64,000 nt of DNA from the NCBI GenBank assembly GCA_031275085.1, contig JAISPG010000027.1:1-64000 (forward strand), given 5' to 3'. This DNA comes from Bacteroidales bacterium (GTDB lineage Bacteria; Bacteroidota; Bacteroidia; Bacteroidales; ML635J-15). Position numbers and translations under genes: made by a program. Positions 54,345 through 61,407 of the stretch are shown piece after piece (position 1 is the stretch's first letter; each line of letters opens with the position of its first letter). A model generated the notes under the pieces. That model was not told the DNA's origin and did no database searches. It saw only the letters and a program-made list of their open reading frames with translations.

Positions 54345-55655
54345 TTATATATCCTCCATTGAAAACCCCTTTAGTTCAACTTTATATTTTGATAGTTCCT
54401 TTTCTAATTTTTTTGATTTTTCGGCAAGCAATTTTAAGTTAATTTTTTTAGGATTACGTTTAACTTCTGCAATAATAGCCGTTTTATCAAGGTCATTCAA
54501 GGCGATCAGGTCTATTTCTGTTTCTCCTTTGCTATCCCAATAACTACCTATATTTGTTACCCTTTCATTCTCAGCTATCTTTTCTCTGAAATATTTTTCA
54601 AGTATTAAACCGCTGTACTGCTCATAATTTTTATTAATATATTCTTTAAGCAGATCATATTTACCCATTTCAACTAATGATTGATTAGGATAAATAAATC
54701 TGAACCAGAAACGAAGATAATTATCGCTAAGACTCCAACGTGATTTACGGCTTTCAGGTTTGGAAAACATAGGTTTGTTCTTAGTAATAAGCGAGTATTC
54801 TTTTTCAAGATTTGCTAAATAAGCACCTGTATTTTTACCAATAATAGAATCAATCTCTGATTGTGTATTTTTTCCTGAGGCTATCAGTTGTAATATTGAA
54901 AAATATGTACCATATTCCCTGCCGAATTCAGAAATAAGTAGATCTTTACCCTCACTGATAAACGGAGAGTCGGGACTTGTAACCATATCAATCATTTTAT
55001 TATATGTGGTTGCCTTTTGTCCCATCAGAAGATCAATATATTTCGGAACTCCTCCGGATATGGCATAAAGACATAGTAAATCCTCAGATGTATATTTTGG
55101 GTTATAATCTTTCAGAATTTCTTTTATTATACTTATTGAAAAAGGCTGTAGAATTATCTTTGAAGTCAAACGACCGAACAGAGGTTCTTTTTTATTTTCA
55201 AAGATTTTCATCATCATTGAATATATAGAACCACAAACTATAAAATTGATTTTAGTCTTATCTTTATATTGATCCCAAAGATTCTGAATATCACTGAAAA
55301 TTGACGTATTTACATTATCAAATTCCTGAAATTCATCAATGACTAAAGTGTAATGTTCTTTAGTTGCAAAGATCATTAATTGTTCGAATAAATCCCTGAA
55401 TTGCGTAATTGTTCCGAATATCTGTATCCCTAATGCTGTGAAAGTATCTTTTTGAAATTGTTCACACAAAAGAGGTTCGCTCTTTCTGGAAACGAATAAA
55501 TATAGATACTTTTGTCCTTTTACTGATTCTAATAAAAGGGATGTCTTGCCTATTCTACGCCTTCCGATCATTACAGTAAAACGTGAACTCTGTTTAGATA
55601 ATTCCTGGTTGCGTTTAAGTATTTCAAGCTCTTTTTTTCTATCGTAAAATTTCAT
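54345..55655 (-). CDS. AAA ATPase with C-terminal DUF234 nuclease-like domain
   Basis: 436 aa. N-terminal MKFYDRKKELEILKRNQEL, Walker A GRRRIGKTS, Walker B TLVIDEFQEF and sensor IVCGSIYSMM are the ATPase_2 (archaeal-type STAND-like) pattern. A winged helix follows (SGKNTQSEIDSIIG), then DUF234: RWSLSDNYLRFWFRFIYPN and GETEIDLIALNDLD plus AIIAEVKRN, which gives E-x-D and ExK residues of a PD-(D/E)xK nuclease fold. Such single genes are scattered through Bacteroidota and archaea and look mobile; their role is unclear, with DNA-targeting defence or stress suggested. An inverted repeat at the promoter points to autoregulation. Confidence 0.85.
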   Translation of the reverse strand: MKFYDRKKELEILKRNQELSKQSSRFTVMIGRRRIGKTSLLLESVKGQKYLYLFVSRKSEPLLCEQFQKDTFTALGIQIFGTITQFRDLFEQLMIFATKEHYTLVIDEFQEFDNVNTSIFSDIQNLWDQYKDKTKINFIVCGSIYSMMMKIFENKKEPLFGRLTSKIILQPFSISIIKEILKDYNPKYTSEDLLCLYAISGGVPKYIDLLMGQKATTYNKMIDMVTSPDSPFISEGKDLLISEFGREYGTYFSILQLIASGKNTQSEIDSIIGKNTGAYLANLEKEYSLITKNKPMFSKPESRKSRWSLSDNYLRFWFRFIYPNQSLVEMGKYDLLKEYINKNYEQYSGLILEKYFREKIAENERVTNIGSYWDSKGETEIDLIALNDLDKTAIIAEVKRNPKKINLKLLAEKSKKLEKELSKYKVELKGFSMEDI

Positions 55656-55664
55656 TATATATTA

Positions 55665-55697
55665 TTGTAATGACAATTATTTTAATCGTCATTACAA
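55665..55697 (-). promoter_or_regulatory. Operator-like inverted repeat upstream of the AAA/DUF234 gene
   Basis: TTGTAATGAC (55665-55674) and GTCATTACAA (55688-55697) are exact 10-bp complements 13 bp apart, 10 nt before the start codon. A related half-site, GATCGTTACGAAAAT, occurs at about 55764. The size and position fit a dimeric regulator binding over the transcription start. Confidence 0.6.
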
Positions 55698-55848
55698 AAA
55701 TAGTAAATTTTTATTAAAAATAGTTCTGAGCTTAAATTATTTTAATGGATATTATCTTAATGATCGTTACGAAAATGAAAATGTGATAATGTTTTATTAT
55801 TGCTACAAAAATTCGATGTGAAAATCTTGATAAAAATATTTCATAGAA

Positions 55849-56661
55849 TTATTTTTCCCATATTACACTCACAATTGTTTTATATTGTTTTGTAGGGATG
55901 CAATATTCATAAAACACAGTATCGCTATCATAATCAGAAAGTTCAAACCATGTAGATTTAAAAATTTCTTGACCTTTATTATTTCCAGAATAAATAAAAT
56001 CATAGTCAGCATTGATATACTCATTAGCTAATGAATCAGATGGAGGCGGTAATTTAGTAATATCTTTAATTTTTATATAATAACCATCATCCGGTTTACT
56101 CCAGTATATAACAATTCCATTGCTTATAAAAACAACAAAAATTGAATATAAATTTAGTGATATTAGTCTAAATATTATAGAAGTTAAGCTAGTTTTAAAT
56201 CTTTTAGATAAATCATTTAAAAGTTGCGGGCTAAATTTTTTGCAATAAACTTCTTTTTTTATGATTGCTTCGGGCATTAAAAGTTCAGACGCAAAATCAT
56301 TAGCTTCCCATTCTTGTATTCCTTTTTTAGCTTGAGCTTCACTCGCTTGAAACCAATTTAAAGTATTAGAATTTTCATTGTGAACTTCTAAATCTAATTT
56401 ATCATGTAAAATATAATGTCCTACTTCGTGAGCAATGGTAAATCTTTTTTTTTCTAAATACTGTATTTCTGAATTAATCTTAATTATAGTTTTTTTATTA
56501 CCTCTAATTATTTTTCCATCAGAATTGTGTAAAGGTTCTTCTATTAGAGTTGCTCCTAGCCCTGAAACAAATATTTCCATAGGAATATCCGTTATTTCGT
56601 CGCAACCAATTTCTTCTAATAATTTTTTTGCTCGGATCGAACCCTTTCTATTCTTTATCAT
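55849..56661 (-). CDS. ImmA/IrrE family zinc metalloprotease
   Basis: 270 aa from the ATG at 56661, which overlaps the upstream gene by 14 bp. HEVGHYILH supplies the two His ligands and Glu, and WEANDFASELLMP supplies the third ligand. The N-terminal RAKKLLEEIGCDEITDIPME is typical. About 110 C-terminal residues are extra relative to minimal family members, with a hydrophobic stretch (LYSIFVVFISNGIVIYW). ImmA/IrrE proteases cleave repressors or anti-sigma-type regulators. Here it is the third gene of an operon with a sigma-like protein, so cleavage of the middle protein is a reasonable hypothesis. Confidence 0.85.
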   Translation of the reverse strand: MIKNRKGSIRAKKLLEEIGCDEITDIPMEIFVSGLGATLIEEPLHNSDGKIIRGNKKTIIKINSEIQYLEKKRFTIAHEVGHYILHDKLDLEVHNENSNTLNWFQASEAQAKKGIQEWEANDFASELLMPEAIIKKEVYCKKFSPQLLNDLSKRFKTSLTSIIFRLISLNLYSIFVVFISNGIVIYWSKPDDGYYIKIKDITKLPPPSDSLANEYINADYDFIYSGNNKGQEIFKSTWFELSDYDSDTVFYEYCIPTKQYKTIVSVIWEK

Positions 56662-57052
56662 TGTCAAATTTTTCTAAAAGCTCTATCAAATTTTGATCTT
56701 TAATAATATTTTGTATTTCTTCAATACTCAATTTATCTAAATTTCTATATTGTACTTGAAGCTCGTTATTAGTTATTAAATTCTTCAAATAATGTACTGG
56801 CTTATCCAAATTTTTATTTATAGCATCTTTAAAAAGTAAAGATATTTTTTCTAAAAGTGCTTGATCTTTTTGTTGATTTATAGTTCCGTTTAATATGAAA
56901 GAAAGTTTTTTATAACTTCTTAATGCTATTGTTTCAATTTCATCAATATTATAACCTTCATTTTCTAAATATGAATCTAAAATGGAACTATCATCGTCTA
57001 TTAATTGATTTATAATTTGTTGATCAATATTTTTAATAATTTTATTTTTCAT
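56648..57052 (-). CDS. Small acidic helical protein between sigma-like and protease genes
   Basis: 134 aa, no signal peptide or membrane segment, nearly all helix by composition (IDEIETIALRSYKKLSFILN, LLEKISLLFKDAINKNLDKP, RNLDKLSIEEIQNIIKDQNL, IELLEKFDNDKE). I have no named family for it, but this arrangement (sigma-like, small helical protein, ImmA/IrrE protease) is one I recognise as recurring in Bacteroidota. It overlaps its upstream neighbour by 11 bp and its downstream neighbour by 14 bp, so tight coupling is evident. An anti-sigma or inhibitor role is inferred only from context. Confidence 0.65.
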   Translation of the reverse strand: MKNKIIKNIDQQIINQLIDDDSSILDSYLENEGYNIDEIETIALRSYKKLSFILNGTINQQKDQALLEKISLLFKDAINKNLDKPVHYLKNLITNNELQVQYRNLDKLSIEEIQNIIKDQNLIELLEKFDNDKE

Positions 57053-57650
57053 TTTTTAATTCCTTTGCGAGTAATGGTAATTTTCTGTTTAATCTCTTTT
57101 TTATATTTGTTAAATCAGAAGCACTTATTCCATAAAGTTTTTCAATGTCCTGGCGTTTCATCTGATCTATTATGTAAGGTTCAAAAAGTAAAATTTCATC
57201 ATCGTCAGCTCCTAATCTTTCTAAAATATTTATACATAGATATAGTGTTTCTTTATATTCGTCACTATTGTTATCAATTGTTGTTTCATATTCTGCAATT
57301 TTGTCGTCATCATTGGTTGAATAAGTTTTTTCTAATTCCTTTTTTGATTTTAGATCATTGTATAAAACACTTTGTAATGAGCTTATTATTTGTTCTTTAA
57401 AATTAGGGTATTTATCTTTATACCATTTCCTGCCATTAGATTCTAAAAATGATTGAAGCGTCTCATTTACATAATCTTCAGCCATTTTACCCCTAAATCC
57501 CCTTTCACAATCATATTTAGTTTTGTAAGTTTTGCTAATATAAAAAATGCAATACTTAATTAAATCTGTATAAAATTTAGAAGAGAGAGCCTCTTTAATC
57601 GCTTTTACAATTTCTTCAGAATCTGCAATATTTCTATGTGTCGAATCCAT
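57042..57650 (-). CDS. Sigma-70-like (ECF-type) DNA-binding protein
   Basis: 202 aa. Residues about 50-110 resemble sigma region 2 (AEDYVNETLQSFLESNGRKW then IISSLQSVLYNDLKSKKE). Residues about 150-195 resemble region 4, with a helix-turn-helix (MKRQDIEKLYGISASDLTNI then KKRLNRKL). An acidic linker separates them. No anti-sigma membrane partner is nearby; instead two soluble genes overlap downstream. It may direct RNA polymerase to island promoters or act as a DNA-binding regulator. No ordinary TAnnTTTG box is seen upstream. Confidence 0.65.
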   Translation of the reverse strand: MDSTHRNIADSEEIVKAIKEALSSKFYTDLIKYCIFYISKTYKTKYDCERGFRGKMAEDYVNETLQSFLESNGRKWYKDKYPNFKEQIISSLQSVLYNDLKSKKELEKTYSTNDDDKIAEYETTIDNNSDEYKETLYLCINILERLGADDDEILLFEPYIIDQMKRQDIEKLYGISASDLTNIKKRLNRKLPLLAKELKNEK

Positions 57651-57833
57651 TCAATAAATTATGCTAATTTTTTAAAAAAAATTTCCATTATGCGATGGCA
57701 ATTTATATAAAATTTCCAGCATAATAGTATAGAAAGTGAAATTATTTAAATAAATATGCTAAAATATATAAATCGTCGAATTCTTTACGTCGAGAAGTTA
57801 AAGAAAATATTGTTAAACTAAAAAAAATAATTA

Positions 57834-57962
57834 ATGGCTAAAGATTCAGATGGTCGTAAATTTAATAGAATTCCAGAGCATACAAGGGTAGTTGATGGAA
57901 AAACTATTAAAGTTAAGCCTCATGTTCGAAGTAACAGGAGTGATAGTAAAGGGAAAAAATAG
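57834..57962 (+). CDS. Small basic protein, 42 aa
   Basis: ATG to TAG gives MAKDSDGRKFNRIPEHTRVV followed by DGKTIKVKPHVRSNRSDSKG and KK. The composition (many K and R, no long hydrophobic run) and the HTRVVDGKTIKVKPHVRS core look like a real, conserved microprotein; I recall similar HTR-GK-V-V-HVR proteins but cannot name a family. First of four small genes in a row at the right end of the island. Confidence 0.6.
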   Translation: MAKDSDGRKFNRIPEHTRVVDGKTIKVKPHVRSNRSDSKGKK

Positions 57963-58031
57963 TACCTTTTTGTCGAAAGAGCGAAACTCCACAGCTCAGA
58001 ATGGAGAATTTAAAAATTAAATTTCATTAAT

Positions 58032-58181
58032 ATGTTTGGAAATTTACAAAACAAAGAAAGTGTCAGCATATCCTATAATGGAGTATGTTTAACAGCAAAT
58101 AATCAGAATGCAAGAATTATTGCAATTGGTTTATTTGCAATGTTCTTACTTATTGGGATAGCTGCATTTTCGAAAAATTAA
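58032..58181 (+). CDS. Single-pass membrane microprotein, 49 aa
   Basis: Begins MFGNLQNKESVSISYNGVCL and continues through NNQNARIIAIGL to a hydrophobic segment FAMFLLIGIAAF before the end SKN. One membrane helix with a polar N-terminal half. It stands directly before the 68-aa cysteine-rich protein gene, a pairing I believe recurs. Function unknown. Confidence 0.6.
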   Translation: MFGNLQNKESVSISYNGVCLTANNQNARIIAIGLFAMFLLIGIAAFSKN

Positions 58182-58252
58182 TTAAAATTCAGGTGGGGGA
58201 GTTATCTCCCACTTAATAAAAGATAATTAAAAATTAATAAAAAAAAAATTAA

Positions 58253-58459
58253 ATGGAATATTATTATGTAAATAAAAATGCTCAATCAACAGGTGAGCAC
58301 GAAGTACACAAAAGCTCTTGTAGTTATTTACCGATCTCCAGCAATTTAATTGCGTTAGGCTATTTTAATAGTTGCGGAGAAGCTGTAAAAAAAGCAAAAG
58401 AATATTATTCAAATGTAGATGGTTGTTATTATTGCTGCCCATCTTGTCATAAAGGATAA
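58253..58459 (+). CDS. Small cysteine-rich zinc-ribbon-like protein, 68 aa
   Basis: MEYYYVNKNAQSTGEHEVHK, CSYLP, LGYFNSCGEAVKKAKEYY and the ending DGCYYCCPSCHKG. His/Cys residues are arranged H-x3-H-x3-C and C-x2-CC-x2-C, which could hold a metal. I recognise this as a widespread short protein type in Bacteroidota islands, without known function. Full length by comparison of its ends. Confidence 0.75.
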   Translation: MEYYYVNKNAQSTGEHEVHKSSCSYLPISSNLIALGYFNSCGEAVKKAKEYYSNVDGCYYCCPSCHKG

Positions 58460-58546
58460 TTTAGAAAAGTAATATTGGTTATCATTATACCAGCAAATAA
58501 TGAGCAGGAAAGTCTTACCTGGATAATTTAAGACTATTTTAAATTT

Positions 58547-58717
58547 ATGCCTATGAGTCCAATTGGTACTACAGCTTCAACAGGACAAAATTGTCCTGAA
58601 AGTGGGATTTGGAAAGTTGTTGGCAATCCAAGTACGACAGCTCCAATCGCTAAAGGAAATACTATGCCTCCGTATGGAGGAAAAGCAGTTACATGGAAAC
58701 TTATCCAATATGCTTAG
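58547..58717 (+). CDS. Small protein with YjzC-like pattern, 56 aa
   Basis: MPMSPIGTTASTGQNCPESG, IWKVVGNPSTTAPIAKGNTM, then PPYGGKAVTWKLIQYA. The order G-x2-CPxSGIW, AKGNTMPP and the final WKL resembles the YjzC-type small beta proteins. The terminator 10 nt after the stop supports it as the last gene of the microgene set. Confidence 0.6.
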   Translation: MPMSPIGTTASTGQNCPESGIWKVVGNPSTTAPIAKGNTMPPYGGKAVTWKLIQYA

Positions 58718-58726
58718 TAATATTGT

Positions 58727-58768
58727 AAAGAGAGATTTTATTAAGATATCTAAAATCTCTCTTTTATT
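58727..58768 (+). terminator. Terminator after the microgene cluster
   Basis: AAAGAGAGATTTTA pairs exactly with TAAAATCTCTCTTT around TTAAGATATC, followed by T-rich sequence. Confidence 0.8.
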
Positions 58769-59051
58769 ATAATTATCTAAGATTTTTTAATTCACTGTTT
58801 TGCAATAAGATTTTATTGTTCGTATTGAATATTTATTTTATCTTATTTTTCGGTATAATTATCCAGTTTCGAGAAATTCAAATATTCTACGTTGGCAATA
58901 CTTTCGTACACCCAATTTGCACACACATCCCCAAAACAAATGAAACCCAATCCCAAAAATTGAAAACCATAAAATCCAAAAACCCTTGAATTACAACAAT
59001 TTCAGCAAACAAATGCAATAACATACAAACCCCTGAAAAAGACCATTTAAC
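58769..59051. other. Right-end non-coding part of the island
   Basis: No ORF is credible. It contains the subterminal repeat GTACACCCAATTTGCACAC (58906-58924) and then a strand-biased stretch (58925-59050) rich in A and C and poor in G, ending at the att repeat. Confidence 0.6.
58906..58924 (+). repeat. Right subterminal island repeat
   Basis: GTACACCCAATTTGCACAC, matching 49083-49101 at 17 of 19 positions in direct orientation. Candidate integrase-binding arm site. Confidence 0.5.
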
Positions 59052-59099
59052 GACTGTTAATCAGGGGGTCCTAGGTTCAAGTCCTAGAGGGGGAGCAAG
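59052..59099 (+). repeat. Right attachment site (attR): tRNA-Asn 3'-half copy
   Basis: 48 bp identical to 48990-49037. It lacks the 5' half of the tRNA and so cannot be a functional gene. Identity continues with a few changes through a copy of the terminator (59106-59137) to about 59147. Confidence 0.92.
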
Positions 59100-59105
59100 G
59101 AAATC

Positions 59106-59137
59106 AAAGGGTTACAAAATTTTGTAACCTTTTTTTG
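59106..59137 (+). terminator. Duplicated copy of the tRNA-Asn terminator
   Basis: GTTACAAAA pairs with TTTTGTAAC inside AAAGG/CCTTT and is followed by a T-run. Before island insertion this was probably the original terminator, or it came with the element. Confidence 0.7.
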
Positions 59138-59174
59138 TTTTTATGTACTTGTTGGTTTTACGTGGTTAATTCGA

Positions 59175-59229
59175 CTCAACCCTAAAATTTGTGGACTACA
59201 CATAAATCTTGGTTATTCTAAATAAAAAA
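59175..59229. other. Relic sharing both flanks of the insertion sequence at 33.4 kb
   Basis: 59175-59188 (CTCAACCCTAAAAT) is the exact complement of 34784-34797, at the right edge of the IS. 59212-59229 (GTTATTCTAAATAAAAAA) is identical to 33355-33372, at its left edge. Both within 55 bp and without transposase suggest an IS end or an internally deleted copy. It lies just outside attR. Confidence 0.5.
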
Positions 59230-59243
59230 TATGTAATAAATTT

Positions 59244-59648
59244 TTACAGGATAAAACAAATAACTATCTGGCAAAAGCCAAGACCAATAGCAATAATAGC
59301 CATTGTGGTTTTAAAAAGTATAAAATCTACATAATTTTTGTTTTCTCTAATAGTATTTTCTGTTCTGCCCAAAAAGGCTTTTTTTAATAGAACGTTTCCC
59401 AGCATAATACCTAAATTTATTTTTGCAACGGAACAAATAATTCCTATTATCCATATAAAAAGATCAGTTTTTATTAAATCAATATTCAAAAACCAGAATA
59501 TTATTTCTATAATTCCTGCTATTAAATAGATTATTCCAATATAACTCCTGTAAGGTAAAATTTTATTTATAAATTTACCGGGCAAAAATAAAGTAGGAAC
59601 TGCAATGATCCCTAATATAATAAGACTTATTCCATTTATCAACATCAT
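59244..59648 (-). CDS. Four-helix integral membrane protein
   Basis: 134 aa with four hydrophobic segments: GISLIILGIIAVPTLFL, YIGIIYLIAGIIEIIFWFL, IWIIGIICSVAKINLGIM and TTMAIIAIGLGFCQIVIC. No conserved catalytic residues. 10 nt downstream of the SDR-like gene and therefore probably co-transcribed with it. Family not recognised; inner membrane. Confidence 0.7.
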   Translation of the reverse strand: MMLINGISLIILGIIAVPTLFLPGKFINKILPYRSYIGIIYLIAGIIEIIFWFLNIDLIKTDLFIWIIGIICSVAKINLGIMLGNVLLKKAFLGRTENTIRENKNYVDFILFKTTMAIIAIGLGFCQIVICFIL

Positions 59649-59658
59649 AATAATTCTT

Positions 59659-60459
59659 TTATTTACTTGTTAAATTATTCTGTTTTTCATCTGAAGAAAA
59701 AAGTTTTTGTAAAGTTTTTATTTTCTTTTTTATTGCAGCCAGAATATAATCAGGATTCAGAACATTAAGTTCCGGTTTTTTTATAATTTCAACAAAACTA
59801 TAGTCATTTTCCATTCCGTTTATAATTGCATGAGCTGCTTTTGAGGGTGACAGTGCTATATAAGCATCTTTTTCGCTTTGTTTATTTTTTGCATAAGCAA
59901 ATCCGGAAAAAATTGTGATAACTTTAACGTTGGTATCAAATAATTCGGAGTGTAATCCTTCTGTAAGCATTTTAATTGATGACCTTATTTTTGGTATTTT
60001 TAAATAAGCTTGCTGAGAAAGTGGTATTAAGCCGCCATTACTTATAACAAGACATGCTTCAGGACGGGACAGTAAATGAGACAGAAACGTTTTTGCCATA
60101 TTCAGTATTCCATAATAATTTATATTGAATATACGTTCAATATCATTGTATTCCATATTGTTTAAACCCTGACCGGGCTGAATTATACCGGCGTTATTTA
60201 TAATAACATCAACAGTACCGTAGTTGGCAATAACTTTATCATATAATTGTTCAACAGACTTTTCATCAGTTACATCTGCTGTAAACATGGTTAAATAATC
60301 TTTTTTTTCCATTAACAAGTTTGCTGTTTCTTCCAGAGTAGGTTCTTTAAAATCAACGGCAATAACTTTACATTCTTTAGATAATAATATCGACACTAAC
60401 TCCTGTCCTATACTATTATTACTACCGGTTACTATAATTGTCCTACCATCGATTTTCAT
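59659..60459 (-). CDS. SDR-fold protein with lost catalytic residues
   Basis: 266 aa. Rossmann start RTIIVTGSNNSIGQELVSIL, then DVTDEKSVEQLYDKV and INNAGIIQPG show the short-chain dehydrogenase fold. However, the nucleotide loop TGxxxGxG reads TGSNNSIG. The YxxxK active site, placed by alignment before SSIKMLTEGLHSELFDTNVK, reads IPKIR, so Tyr becomes Ile and Lys becomes Arg. The Ser segment (ISNGG) is shortened. The fold is intact, so it is either a binding or regulatory pseudo-enzyme or a gene in early decay. It precedes a membrane protein gene and lies next to a two-component system. Confidence 0.8.
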   Translation of the reverse strand: MKIDGRTIIVTGSNNSIGQELVSILLSKECKVIAVDFKEPTLEETANLLMEKKDYLTMFTADVTDEKSVEQLYDKVIANYGTVDVIINNAGIIQPGQGLNNMEYNDIERIFNINYYGILNMAKTFLSHLLSRPEACLVISNGGLIPLSQQAYLKIPKIRSSIKMLTEGLHSELFDTNVKVITIFSGFAYAKNKQSEKDAYIALSPSKAAHAIINGMENDYSFVEIIKKPELNVLNPDYILAAIKKKIKTLQKLFSSDEKQNNLTSK

Positions 60460-60643
60460 CTTGATTTATTTTCATCTTAAATTTAAAACTATTATTTATT
60501 GGATATCAAGAACATTTACTCAAATATAATTTTTGGTTACCTAAGTTTAGATTTATGCTACTTAAGTTTTGGAAAATAAGATGCTTAGTTTCAATTTTCT
60601 ATCAAATTGAATATAAAAAAATGTAAACTCCTATCATAGATTT

Positions 60644-61405
60644 TTATTTTGTATACCATACCTTGAATTCCTGAACACGTGCCCTGCTGATAATTATTTT
60701 TTCTGGAGCAGGAATGCATAAATTAACGGCAAGCTTACCGTCGAACCAGCTATATATTTCTTTAACGGATTTTCGTGAAATAATAAACTGGCGGTTTGCC
60801 CTGAAAAATAAGACCGGGTTTAATTGTTTTAATACTTCCTCCAGTGAATTGTTCATTTGAAATGATTGTTCCTTCATATCAATTATACGTGCCATTTTGT
60901 TTTCTGAATATATGTAGGCAATATCGTCAACATCCAGAGAAAGGAACTTGTCTTTGTGCGGAATCAGGAAACGTGATTTATAATCGCTTTTTTTATTTTT
61001 TATCATATCGAAAAGTTCAAGTAAAGACTCGCTATCGATATTTTTTTGTGAACTATAATTTTTATATTTCGTCATCGCCCTTTCCAAATCCTTTTTATTT
61101 ACAGGCTTAAGTAAATAGTCTATGCTGTTAACCTCAAATGCATTTATTGCATAATGATCGTAAGCTGTTGTAAATATTATCGGACAATCAATATTTATTT
61201 TATTAAAAATTGAAAAGACTGAACCGTCAGACAAATGTATATCCATAAAAATCAGATCCGGCAGAGGCTCTGTCGATAACCATTCTACACTTTCTTCTAC
61301 GCTTTTTAATATTGCAATTATTTCTATTTTTTCATTTGTTTCATGAATTAGCCGTTGCAGATTTTGTGCAGCAATGAATTCATCTTCAATTATTAATGCT
61401 TTCAT
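60644..61405 (-). CDS. LytTR-family response regulator
   Basis: 253 aa. Receiver domain with EDEF, phospho-acceptor Asp55 in DLIFMDIHLSDG and the Lys of YLLKPVNKKD. C-terminal LytTR DNA-binding domain (RFLIPHKDKFLSLDVDDIAY, RANRQFIISRKSVKEIYSWF). It begins 2 nt after the stop of the sensor kinase gene, so the pair is translationally coupled. Target genes are unknown; the pldA or SDR genes nearby are candidates. Confidence 0.92.
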   Translation of the reverse strand: MKALIIEDEFIAAQNLQRLIHETNEKIEIIAILKSVEESVEWLSTEPLPDLIFMDIHLSDGSVFSIFNKINIDCPIIFTTAYDHYAINAFEVNSIDYLLKPVNKKDLERAMTKYKNYSSQKNIDSESLLELFDMIKNKKSDYKSRFLIPHKDKFLSLDVDDIAYIYSENKMARIIDMKEQSFQMNNSLEEVLKQLNPVLFFRANRQFIISRKSVKEIYSWFDGKLAVNLCIPAPEKIIISRARVQEFKVWYTK

Positions 61406-61407
61406 AT

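Larger units (their letters stand above)
48990..59099. mobile_element. About 10-kb tRNA-Asn genomic island with decayed integrase
   Basis: Bounded by the 48-bp repeats, with an integrase pseudogene next to attL pointing toward it, the usual layout of tyrosine-recombinase islands. Cargo from left to right: AlbA_2 ATP-binding protein with frame-setting repeat, membrane TPR protein, AAA/DUF234 protein, ImmA/IrrE-small protein-sigma-like operon and four microgenes. No conjugation or phage structural gene is present. GTACAC...ATTTGCACAC occurs just inside both ends (49083-49101, 58906-58924). The element looks fixed in place unless an integrase acts in trans. Confidence 0.88.

Noticed and set aside
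57756-57833. Short ORFs before the 42-aa microgene
   Set aside because: A 21-codon ORF and an overlapping open frame without a start codon are seen; neither has enough length or context to be called a gene.
58563-58772. 69-codon ORF overlapping the YjzC-like microgene
   Set aside because: It runs in a different frame through the terminator hairpin; the 56-aa frame at 58547 has a clearer start and better composition.
59041-59099. Second functional tRNA-Asn
   Set aside because: Only the 3' half from the anticodon stem is present; acceptor 5' strand and D arm are missing.
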